A DNA stretch of 64,000 nt from assembly GCF_963677195.1 (NCBI RefSeq), contig NZ_OY781918.1:3894923-3958922 (forward strand). The letters run 5' to 3'. This stretch comes from an uncultured Marinifilum sp. (GTDB lineage: Bacteria > Bacteroidota > Bacteroidia > Bacteroidales > Marinifilaceae). The notes under the pieces were generated by a model. It made no database searches, had not been told where the DNA came from, and saw only the letters and a program-made list of their open reading frames with translations. The position numbers and the translations under genes were made by a program. Of this stretch, positions 18,764 through 27,561 are shown piece after piece; within the stretch, counting starts at the first letter, position 1; the number at the start of each line of letters is the position of its first letter.

Positions 18764-19797
18764 ATTTTTCCTGTTAATGTTCTTTTGAACTTTGGAATAT
18801 AAAATATTTCCCGAGCCTGTTCGAATTTATCGAACAGGCTTTTTATTTGTCTGGCCAATTCTTCTTTTTTCTTAGCCTCAGCAGTAGGACTCTCTATTAG
18901 CAAAATTAATTTTTCGCCTAAATGATTATCAGGTACACCTGTAAGAAAAAAAGGTTCTTCTATTAAATCCTGCAATTTTGCCTCAATCTGCTCGGGAAAT
19001 AATTTTATTCCTCCCGAATTAATTACATTATCGAAGCGTCCTAACCACTTAAATTCTTTCTTATTAATAAGCTCAACCATATCGTTGGTAAGCAATTTTT
19101 GTTCTACTATTAAAGGTGAATTTATACACAAACAACCACGATTATCAGTTGAAAATTCGGCATTACCCATTGCATAATATGAAGCAGATTTATTAGGTCC
19201 ATTCAAACTTCGGAGAGCTACATGCGAAACCGTTTCAGTCATACCATATCCCACAAAACAGTGAGTTTTTAAAAGCTGTAAACTATCTTCAAGATGATTA
19301 TCAACAGCTCCGCCACCAATTAACAGGTTTTTTATATGCTCTAATCCTGAGTTTTCGGATAAAGAATTTTTCACCTGTAAAGGAATCATAGCTGCAAAAT
19401 CGATATTTCGACTCACATATTTTAGCGGATGTCCATTAGGTGCAACAGGAATAAGATTCAACTGCCATTCGAAAGCTCGCACCAGCATCATTTTTCCGGC
19501 AATAAAATTTGTCGATAAACAAAATAATGCAGTTTGTCCTTTAGCAAATTCAAAAAATTCGCCCGTTAAACGAGCCGAATTTATCATTTTTTGTTTGGAA
19601 AGGATTATTTTCTTTGGCAGACCTGTGGACCCAGATGTTTTAGCATGAACAAAATCTGAATTATTCATCCACTCCTGAATAAACCTGCAATAATCACATT
19701 CCCATTCATTAGTCGAATTAGAAATTATATTGTCACAATAGATACTCAGTTCTTCCCTGTTGTAATGTATCCCATTAATAGTAAGTTCCCTGTTCAT
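18721..19797 (-). CDS. menE: o-Succinylbenzoate--CoA ligase
   Basis: Activates o-succinylbenzoate with CoA in menaquinone synthesis. At 358 residues it is shorter than typical acyl-CoA ligases (about 450-500), as usual for this phylum. The AMP-binding motif KTSGSTGLPKKI is near residue 60, GYGMTETVSH is present, and the C-terminal catalytic Lys lies in the LTGKIQR motif. It starts 1 nt after the menC stop, so the two are coupled. Confidence 0.93.
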   Translation of the reverse strand: MNRELTINGIHYNREELSIYCDNIISNSTNEWECDYCRFIQEWMNNSDFVHAKTSGSTGLPKKIILSKQKMINSARLTGEFFEFAKGQTALFCLSTNFIAGKMMLVRAFEWQLNLIPVAPNGHPLKYVSRNIDFAAMIPLQVKNSLSENSGLEHIKNLLIGGGAVDNHLEDSLQLLKTHCFVGYGMTETVSHVALRSLNGPNKSASYYAMGNAEFSTDNRGCLCINSPLIVEQKLLTNDMVELINKKEFKWLGRFDNVINSGGIKLFPEQIEAKLQDLIEEPFFLTGVPDNHLGEKLILLIESPTAEAKKKEELARQIKSLFDKFEQAREIFYIPKFKRTLTGKIQREATLLASRFSR

Positions 19798-19798
19798 C

Positions 19799-20842
19799 TC
19801 AGATTTTCTCCCACCTTAAACTTTTATTGTAAGCTAAAAAACCTTTATCCATAAACAATGGTGATACAATATTATTAGAATAAATTTGCCCTGTTCCCAA
19901 GCCTTGAGGCATTGTGTTTTTCAGCGTATAAGTCCATTGAGCAATTGCATTTAAGCCAACATTAGACTCAAGTGCCGAGGTAATCCACCAGGGAATTTTT
20001 CTTTCCTCAGCCAAATCAATCCACTCCTTACTTCCTTTTATTCCTCCCAATAAGCTGGGTTTTAAAATAATATACTGAGGATTTATTTGATCTAATAAAT
20101 TCGCCTTATCCTGAAAATTATATATACCAATTAATTCCTCATCTAAAGCAATTGGCAAAGGAGTTTTTGCACATAATGCGGCCATTTCTTTAATTTGCCC
20201 ATTCTTTATTGGTTGCTCTATTGAATGCAAATCGAATTGTGCCAGTGCATTTAGTTTTTCCATTGCCGACTCTGGAGAAAAAGCCCCATTGGCATCGACC
20301 CGCAATTCAACTTTATCGGCACTAAAATTGTTGCGGATACTTTCAAGGAGCTGTAGTTCCTCTTCAAAACTAATTGCCCCAATTTTCATTTTTATACAAT
20401 CGAATCCATTTTCTAACTTACTTTGAATTTGTTCTTTCATAAATAATGAATCGCCCATCCAAACCAAGCCATTTATTGGAATTTGTGCATTGCTATTGGT
20501 AAAATTAGATGGAAACAATATTTTGCTTCCCGCCGATTTAAAATCCAAAAATGCAGTTTCTAAACCAAAATAAATCGAAGGCCATTCCTTTAGGCCTTCT
20601 TCTAAATAATACCAAAAATCATCAATCTGATTACATACTTCTTTAAGTTTATCGACATATCCTTTTCTATCGTCGGGACTTAAACCTTTAATAATGGAAC
20701 ATTCTCCTATTCCTTTAACCTCAGGATTTCTATCATCCCAAATTTGAATAAACCATGAATCTTTTTGTGTTAATATTCCCCGAGAGGTGCCACTTGGACG
20801 TTTAAAAGTAAGTGGATAATGAATGTAATCTGCTTTAAGCAT
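19799..20842 (-). CDS. menC: o-Succinylbenzoate synthase
   Basis: Enolase-superfamily dehydratase of menaquinone synthesis. It has 347 residues. The KxK motif (CIKMKIG) carries the catalytic Lys, the metal-ligand strand ELRVDANGAF follows, and the later Glu (SIEQP) and Asp (ALDEEL) ligands are visible. It is located between menA (31 nt upstream) and menE (1 nt downstream) on the minus strand. Confidence 0.93.
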   Translation of the reverse strand: MLKADYIHYPLTFKRPSGTSRGILTQKDSWFIQIWDDRNPEVKGIGECSIIKGLSPDDRKGYVDKLKEVCNQIDDFWYYLEEGLKEWPSIYFGLETAFLDFKSAGSKILFPSNFTNSNAQIPINGLVWMGDSLFMKEQIQSKLENGFDCIKMKIGAISFEEELQLLESIRNNFSADKVELRVDANGAFSPESAMEKLNALAQFDLHSIEQPIKNGQIKEMAALCAKTPLPIALDEELIGIYNFQDKANLLDQINPQYIILKPSLLGGIKGSKEWIDLAEERKIPWWITSALESNVGLNAIAQWTYTLKNTMPQGLGTGQIYSNNIVSPLFMDKGFLAYNKSLRWEKI

Positions 20843-20873
20843 TTTTATATGGATATATAATGTTAGTTATAGT

Positions 20874-21776
20874 TTATAAAATAAGTCCTATTCCAAAACT
20901 AAAGCTAAACAAGAAGGTTGACAAAGCCAATTTTTTAAGTTCTGGATCTAATTTTTGAGCTTCGGTATTTTTTATCACTACAAGTATATTACGGATTAGC
21001 AGAGGAAAACTTATTAAGAACAAAAGCTGAAATAAATTATTCCAATGTAAAGCAACATATATGCAAGCTGAAATCATTGCTATTATAATTAAAAATAGAT
21101 GATAAATTCGAGCTTTCGCCGATCCTATTTTAACTACAAGTGTTCTTTTTCCTGTTTTAGAATCGTTTTCCACATCGCGCATATTATTTAAATTTAAAAC
21201 TCCCACACTTAACAAGCCAAGGGAGCTTGCTGGTAAAAGTAATGTCCAGTTTAAAGTTCCTGTATGTAAAAAATATGTGCCTAAAACTCCTGCCAATCCA
21301 AAAAACAAAAAAACCAATAAATCTCCAAAACCATTATATCCATAAGGGTTTTTTCCTACTGTATAATTAATTGCAGCACCAATTGCTAAAACACCCAATC
21401 CGAGCATAAAAAAAGCCTGAGTATAATTTAATAATTGTAAGGCTTCCCATAACAAACACAAACCCGTTACAAAACTTAAGAATACAAAAATAATTACCAT
21501 ACGAATCATTTCTTTCTTGGTAATTATTCCACTTTGTACTGCCCGTTCTGGTCCTACTCTCTCATGATTATCGGCTCCGGAAATAGAATCTCCTAAATCG
21601 TTAGCCAAATTCGATAAAACTTGTAAGAAAAGAGTGGTTAGCATTGCTAAAATAAATATTCTGATACTAAAAACCCCATCGGAGATTGCTAGAAAACTGC
21701 CCAAAAATATATTAGAAAGTGCTAAAGGTAAAGTCCTTAATCGAAATGCATGTATCCATGCCTTTATTTTGTTCAT
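20874..21776 (-). CDS. menA: 1,4-Dihydroxy-2-naphthoate polyprenyltransferase
   Basis: UbiA-family membrane enzyme that prenylates DHNA to demethylmenaquinone. It has 300 residues and about eight to nine membrane helices. The first Asp-rich motif NLANDLGDSISG and the second NMRDVENDSKTGK, which bind Mg-pyrophosphate, are intact. It is first of the menA-menC-menE group. The remaining men genes lie 9 kb upstream on the same strand. Confidence 0.95.
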   Translation of the reverse strand: MNKIKAWIHAFRLRTLPLALSNIFLGSFLAISDGVFSIRIFILAMLTTLFLQVLSNLANDLGDSISGADNHERVGPERAVQSGIITKKEMIRMVIIFVFLSFVTGLCLLWEALQLLNYTQAFFMLGLGVLAIGAAINYTVGKNPYGYNGFGDLLVFLFFGLAGVLGTYFLHTGTLNWTLLLPASSLGLLSVGVLNLNNMRDVENDSKTGKRTLVVKIGSAKARIYHLFLIIIAMISACIYVALHWNNLFQLLFLISFPLLIRNILVVIKNTEAQKLDPELKKLALSTFLFSFSFGIGLIL

Positions 21777-21925
21777 AGTTTATATTCAATAATATTTAGT
21801 GCTTAAAGTTAGCAAAAATAGACTTGCTTAGAGGAGTTAAAAAACAGGATCAATTACGTGATTAAACCATAAGTCTGTCTTTCAAAATATTAATTTGAAA
21901 AAATAATTTTTCACTAAGAAAATTC

Positions 21926-21953
21926 AAACAAAAAAAGCGATGCTATGCATCGC
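21926..21953 (-). terminator. Intrinsic terminator of the Tat-signal protein gene
   Basis: On the minus strand a 7-bp GC-rich stem GCGATGC/GCATCGC with a 3-nt loop is followed by a T-rich tract. Confidence 0.85.
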
Positions 21954-21986
21954 CCTAATTGTTGACTAAATAATTGATTTAAAGAT

Positions 21987-22355
21987 TTATGCTTCTAATT
22001 CTGGTGTAATTGTATTGGCAAATTTTTTAGATAATGAAATGTATTTTTCTTTGAAATCATCATGTTTTATATATTCTTTAATTTTATTTTGCCATGTTTC
22101 AGCCTCATCCGAAAGCTCCATAATTCGTTTTTTATTTTCAATATTTAATTCACTTTTCTTTTCCTCTTCAACCACTTCTATATACTGATTAACCCATTTT
22201 TCGTATTGAAAAAGAAAACGATCACGCTCTTCGCGGCTCGAAGTTTGATTTAAACTAATATCAGCCAAAGCTTCAGTTTCTATAAGTGCTGCAGCACCAA
22301 TAGTCAAACCTAATTTTGCAAAAAAACCTCGTCTTGTAGTACTTTGTTTCTTCAT
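21987..22355 (-). CDS. Small protein with Tat-type signal, unknown function
   Basis: A 122-residue protein with a twin-arginine signal (TTRRGFFAKLG, Arg8-Arg9, then a hydrophobic segment). The mature part is short, highly charged and alpha-helical, probably coiled coil, without cofactor-binding motifs. Tat export of a cofactor-free helical protein suggests export as a folded partner or complex (inference). It is transcribed divergently from the sensor kinase at 22494. Confidence 0.6.
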   Translation of the reverse strand: MKKQSTTRRGFFAKLGLTIGAAALIETEALADISLNQTSSREERDRFLFQYEKWVNQYIEVVEEEKKSELNIENKKRIMELSDEAETWQNKIKEYIKHDDFKEKYISLSKKFANTITPELEA

Positions 22356-22493
22356 AATATTAATTTCAGATCTTTAATTCTTAAATCTACTATTTAAATT
22401 TGGTTTAAAAAAGAATTAACTATAGATATCTTGTTAATATAACTTACAATTACAATAGGCGTATATTGCAAAAAACCCAACAAATTTAAATTA

Positions 22494-24359
22494 ATGCATA
22501 AACCCAAAAGCAATTTTCCCCAATTACTTTTCTGCTTATTACTAACTTTAGCTAGTTATTTTTCTTCTTCAGCAAACGATATTGTAAATGAAGAATATGA
22601 TGTACTAATATTACAAAGTTATCATCAGGGACTTGAGTGGACAGATAGTATTTCCAGTGGCATATTAAGTGTGATGAATCAAAACCATCAAATTAATTTA
22701 GTTTTTGAGTATTTAGATATTAAACGCAATGATAACGAAGCCTATCAACTTGCCCTTCAGAATATATATAAAACAAAGGCAAAAGGCATTCCCTTTAAAG
22801 CAATTATTGTTGCCGATAATGCTGCTTTCGACTTTATGTGTAAACATGGAGATCAATTTTACCCAAACATACCCGTTATTTACTGTGGAGTAAATAATTT
22901 AGATCCTGAAAATCTTCATAAATATCCTAATTTTCACGGATTTGGAGAAAAGGCAGATCATTATGGAACCATATCTTCAATAAAAAAAATATTTCCAGAA
23001 AGAAAAAACATACTGATAATTAACGATAATACCATAACTGGCAAGGCTATTAATAATGAATTACAAAAGGTTTTGCCTTATTTTAAAAATGATATAAACT
23101 TCGAAGTCTTTTCCGATTTTTCCATTGAAAGTTTGCAAGAAAAAGTATCTAAATTAAACGATTCTTACGCAATTTACTTGCTGGTACTTAATCGTGATAA
23201 CAATAATAAATTCATTTCTTACCGTAATGGCATTAATACCATTAAAAAAGTATCTAATGTACCGATTTTTGGTTCGTGGGACTTTTATTTAAATAAAGGA
23301 ATTTTTGGAGGAAAAATTACCAGTGGATATCAGCAGGGAAAAAATGCAGCCCTGCTAGCTCTTAAAATAATCGAATCGGGCAGCCAAACTATTCCTCAAT
23401 ATACCGAGCTGGAAAATGCTTATATTTTCGACTATAATGAAATGATTAATTTTGACATAAAAACCAAACAGCTACCCAAAGGAAGTCAAACAATTAATCA
23501 GCCAGAGACTAGTGATTTACTTCTTAAAATCAGTTTGGCTTGTGTAGTTATTCTAATTGTAATTATTTTTACTCTTCTAATTTGGTTAAAAAGCAAACAA
23601 AAAAGAGCCGAGCATTTAAAAATTCTTGTTTCTGAAAAAACATCCGAATTAAATAAAACCAACTCGGAATTACAACAAGCTATAACCGATAAAAATAAAT
23701 TCTTTTCTATTTTGGCTCACGACCTTAGAGGTTCTATTGGGGTTATTTTAGGTATTTCGAGCCTTTTAAATGATGAAGATTTTAAAGCAAATCCTCCAGA
23801 AAATGAAAATCTAGAAAAAGATTTGCTACATGTGGCCACTCAAACCAATGCTTTACTTGATGATCTTTTTTACTGGGGAATCAATCAATCGAAAGAGGGT
23901 CCAACCATTGAAATATCTCAATTCGATGTAAGCGAAATATTACTTGATACTTGTAAAACATTTCAAATTAACCTGGGAAATATAAAATTTGAAACTAAAC
24001 TACAAGAAAATTTAGTATTGAATACCGACAAGAATATCTGTAAATTTATTATTCGTAATGTTGTTCAAAACGCCATGAAATTTAGCCATAAAGATGGTAC
24101 AGTATGCATTAGCAGTTATAGTAAAAATAATTGTGTTTATGCAGAAATAAAAGACAATGGTATTGGAATGTCTCCTCATATTATCGAAAGTATTTACAAA
24201 AAATCACCTATCAGAAAAGAAGGTTTATCGGGACAAAAAACAACAGGTTTAGGTTTGTGTACTGTACTTGATTACCTAGAAATTATTGGAGGTGAAATGC
24301 AAATTGATAGTAAAATAGATGTTGGTTCAACTTTTACTATTATTTTTAAAGAAATTTAG
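22494..24359 (+). CDS. Sensor histidine kinase with ABC-binding-protein-like sensor domain
   Basis: A 621-residue protein: signal peptide, a periplasmic substrate-binding-protein-like domain (about 35-320, beginning VLILQSYHQGLEWTDSISSG), one membrane helix (about 344-366), a coiled linker, HisKA with His409 (ILAHDLRGSI) and HATPase_c (N box RNVVQNAMKFS, G1 DNGIGM, G2 TTGLGL). The sensor domain closely resembles that of the kinase at 57688-60081. No response regulator is adjacent. It probably senses a periplasmic ligand; which one is unknown. An HD protein gene follows after 11 nt. Confidence 0.9.
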   Translation: MHKPKSNFPQLLFCLLLTLASYFSSSANDIVNEEYDVLILQSYHQGLEWTDSISSGILSVMNQNHQINLVFEYLDIKRNDNEAYQLALQNIYKTKAKGIPFKAIIVADNAAFDFMCKHGDQFYPNIPVIYCGVNNLDPENLHKYPNFHGFGEKADHYGTISSIKKIFPERKNILIINDNTITGKAINNELQKVLPYFKNDINFEVFSDFSIESLQEKVSKLNDSYAIYLLVLNRDNNNKFISYRNGINTIKKVSNVPIFGSWDFYLNKGIFGGKITSGYQQGKNAALLALKIIESGSQTIPQYTELENAYIFDYNEMINFDIKTKQLPKGSQTINQPETSDLLLKISLACVVILIVIIFTLLIWLKSKQKRAEHLKILVSEKTSELNKTNSELQQAITDKNKFFSILAHDLRGSIGVILGISSLLNDEDFKANPPENENLEKDLLHVATQTNALLDDLFYWGINQSKEGPTIEISQFDVSEILLDTCKTFQINLGNIKFETKLQENLVLNTDKNICKFIIRNVVQNAMKFSHKDGTVCISSYSKNNCVYAEIKDNGIGMSPHIIESIYKKSPIRKEGLSGQKTTGLGLCTVLDYLEIIGGEMQIDSKIDVGSTFTIIFKEI

Positions 24360-24370
24360 AAATTAAACTG

Positions 24371-24946
24371 ATGAGTAAAATTCCTACACGCGAAGAAGCA
24401 TATAGTTTACTAAATACTTACACCGAAAATCCGAGCCTAATAATTCATGCCAAAGCCGTTGAATCCTGTATGAGATATTATGCCCGAAAACATGGAGAAA
24501 ATGAAGAAAAATGGGGCGTTATAGGTCTGGTTCACGATTTAGATTGGGATAAATTCCCTGAACAACATTGCAAAAAAACACGAGAAATTCTAGAATCAGA
24601 AAATTGGCCCGAAGAGTACATTCGTGCTGTTGAAAGTCATGCTTATCTTACCTGTACCAATGTTGTTCCGCAAACTACTTTAGAAAAAACACTATATGCC
24701 GTTGATGAATTAACGGGATTAATTCGCACAACAGCTTTAATTCGACCATCGAAATCGGTATTGGATGTGAAAGTAAAGTCGGTAAAACGCAATTGGAAAA
24801 ACAAACGCTTTGCTGCCGGAGTAGACAGAACAGTTATTGAGCGCGGTGCCGAAATGCTGGGAATAGAAATTCCTGATTTGGTTCACGATTGCATTGAGGC
24901 CATGAAAGAAGTAGCAGAAGAATTGGAATTAAAAGGGAATTTGTAG
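24371..24946 (+). CDS. HD domain protein
   Basis: A 191-residue HD-superfamily protein. The metal-binding signature is H (residue about 26), then HDLDWD (the HD pair) and a later H/D. Such proteins are usually phosphohydrolases on nucleotides; the substrate is not evident. It begins 11 nt after the sensor kinase gene and is likely co-transcribed with it. Confidence 0.75.
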   Translation: MSKIPTREEAYSLLNTYTENPSLIIHAKAVESCMRYYARKHGENEEKWGVIGLVHDLDWDKFPEQHCKKTREILESENWPEEYIRAVESHAYLTCTNVVPQTTLEKTLYAVDELTGLIRTTALIRPSKSVLDVKVKSVKRNWKNKRFAAGVDRTVIERGAEMLGIEIPDLVHDCIEAMKEVAEELELKGNL

Positions 24947-25002
24947 GAATAACCACGAAATTCGCAATGTAGGGCCGCAACATACTACCTACATAACACA
25001 TA

Positions 25003-25386
25003 AAATCTTAGTTTCTAAGAGTTCTTTACAAACGAAAATTACACCTCGCCCAATTTCTGAATACAATTTTTTATTTGAATGGCACAAATCTGTATTTCGC
25101 AAACAATTTTTTCTTGTTTTTACTCAAATCTGAGTTTCTCAGTCGATTTACATGTGTTTATTTAGAAATCTGAATTTCTTACTTCCAAATACCCTGTAAT
25201 TTTCTTTTCTTCGGATTTCTAAATCATTTTTCATTAGATATTTCCCAAATCTGGGCTTCTAAAAACAGTTTTCAATGTAATTCTTCGAAATCGGGATTTC
25301 TAAGCAGAATAATCCCTGTTCTTTTCTCACAACCGAGTGCAAGAATACTTTTTTAGCTGAATATCACCAAAATACAAGCTTCTTAA
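25003..25386. repeat. Degenerate direct-repeat array with about 41-nt period
   Basis: In the 548-nt gap between the HD gene and the next gene, the core AAATCTGnnTTTCTnAG recurs at about 25003, 25045, 25086, 25126, 25166, 25207, 25247, 25288 and 25370, with a very weak unit near 25329. Spacing is 40-42 nt throughout. Each core is an imperfect palindrome (GAAAT/ATTTC). The 23-24 nt between cores are not conserved. No cas genes are near and cores differ too much for a CRISPR. Confidence 0.7.
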
Positions 25387-25447
25387 TTATCAACATTCCA
25401 AAACTTCATTTTTATTATGAATAATTTTTAGTTTTAAAAATCAATTC

Positions 25448-25493
25448 TTAAATTCGGTATACCCAACAATAATAAGAACATAACCGAATTTAA
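25448..25493 (+). promoter_or_regulatory. Inverted repeat abutting a start codon
   Basis: Arms TTAAATTCGGT (25448-25458) and ACCGAATTTAA (25483-25493) are perfect 11-bp complements with a 24-nt spacer. The right arm ends one base before the ATG at 25495. It could be a 5'-UTR hairpin hiding the ribosome-binding region or a protein operator. Confidence 0.55.
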
Positions 25494-25494
25494 A

Positions 25495-26238
25495 ATGGAC
25501 ACAAAACTATTAAGCACATGCTCTTCTAATGAGGCATTTGACAGCAGTACAAACTGTTTGTCGGTACTTGCTCAAAAAGATTTTAGTGCAGATTTAAATT
25601 TAACCGTAATTTCTGCCAAAATTAAGGAGAAGTCAGACATTTTGTTAGATTCAATTGGAATCGAAAAGAAATCGGAATTCACAAGTGAAATCTCTGATTT
25701 AGATCATATTTTTGATGATAGTCTGATTTGTTTTAAAAAATTTGTGGATGCAAACATGAGTATGTCCGATGCCGACAAAGTGGAAAAAGCCACTAAAGTA
25801 TGGTCTAAAATTCAGGCAAAAAATCAATTTATGTACAAATTAGGATATGAAGAGCAAATGACACAAGCCTTGTCTCTTTTTTCGGAACTTGATACCGAAG
25901 AGTACCAAAACAAGATGATGGCATTGTTCGGAGTTAGTGAAAGCTATGCTCTACTTAAAACAGCCCATACCAATCTTCAAACCATATATCGGAAGGGACA
26001 GGAAATAAAAGCATTAAAAGAGAATGCAATTCCGTCGAGTACGGTAAAAAAAGAGGTTATGGAACTTATTAATACCAAACTAATTCCATACCTATATATA
26101 ATGAGCGATACCCAGCCAGAAGTTTATAGCGAAACCTACACAAAAATTATACACTATATAGAATTGGTGAACACCAAAATAAGAACTCGTAGAAGCCGAG
26201 CTACCAGCGAAGAAGAAATTGGTAGCGAAGTGGAATAA
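25495..26238 (+). CDS. Uncharacterised alpha-helical protein (possibly DUF6261-like)
   Basis: A 247-residue soluble protein, almost entirely helical, with no signal peptide. It has a hydrophilic C-terminal tail (RTRRSRATSEEEIGSEVE). The composition recalls the Bacteroidota DUF6261 family, but I cannot confirm that. It is preceded by the 41-nt periodic array and by a long inverted repeat touching the start codon, and followed by a strong terminator, so it is a single-gene unit. Confidence 0.6.
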   Translation: MDTKLLSTCSSNEAFDSSTNCLSVLAQKDFSADLNLTVISAKIKEKSDILLDSIGIEKKSEFTSEISDLDHIFDDSLICFKKFVDANMSMSDADKVEKATKVWSKIQAKNQFMYKLGYEEQMTQALSLFSELDTEEYQNKMMALFGVSESYALLKTAHTNLQTIYRKGQEIKALKENAIPSSTVKKEVMELINTKLIPYLYIMSDTQPEVYSETYTKIIHYIELVNTKIRTRRSRATSEEEIGSEVE

Positions 26239-26263
26239 GTAATAATAAAATAAAAGTTGGGTG

Positions 26264-26293
26264 AGACAAGACTGTTAGGGTCTTGTCTTTTTT
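26264..26293 (+). terminator. Intrinsic terminator
   Basis: 9-bp stem AGACAAGAC/GTCTTGTCT, 7-nt loop, then T-rich tract. Confidence 0.9.
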
Positions 26294-26339
26294 ACTAGTA
26301 ATCTTTTATAAATCTTAATACGATATATCTCTCTCAAAA

Positions 26340-26350
26340 ATGAATAATAA
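26340..26350 (+). pseudogene. Detached 5' end of the nuclease gene interrupted by the IS
   Basis: ATG AAT AAT AA immediately precedes the left end of the insertion sequence. The right end is followed by AAT codons in frame with the gene at 27562. Deleting the IS and one 8-bp AATAATAA copy joins them into Met, 17 Asn, then KKTAKEVKPYEVV, about 786 residues in total. This start codon is therefore probably the original one. Confidence 0.6.
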
Positions 26351-27446
<1,096 letters not shown>

Positions 27447-27561
27447 GAAAACAGCTAAAGAGGTTAAACCTTATGAAGTTGTTAAAAGAGATTTTGTAAG
27501 ATTTGAAAATACTATCTCTCCTAATATCCCCTTTGAAGAAAGATTAAATGCTTTAATTGAA

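Noticed and set aside
25003..25386. Possible CRISPR array
   Set aside because: Cores are short (about 17 nt) and vary from copy to copy, and no cas genes are near. Described as a degenerate periodic repeat instead.
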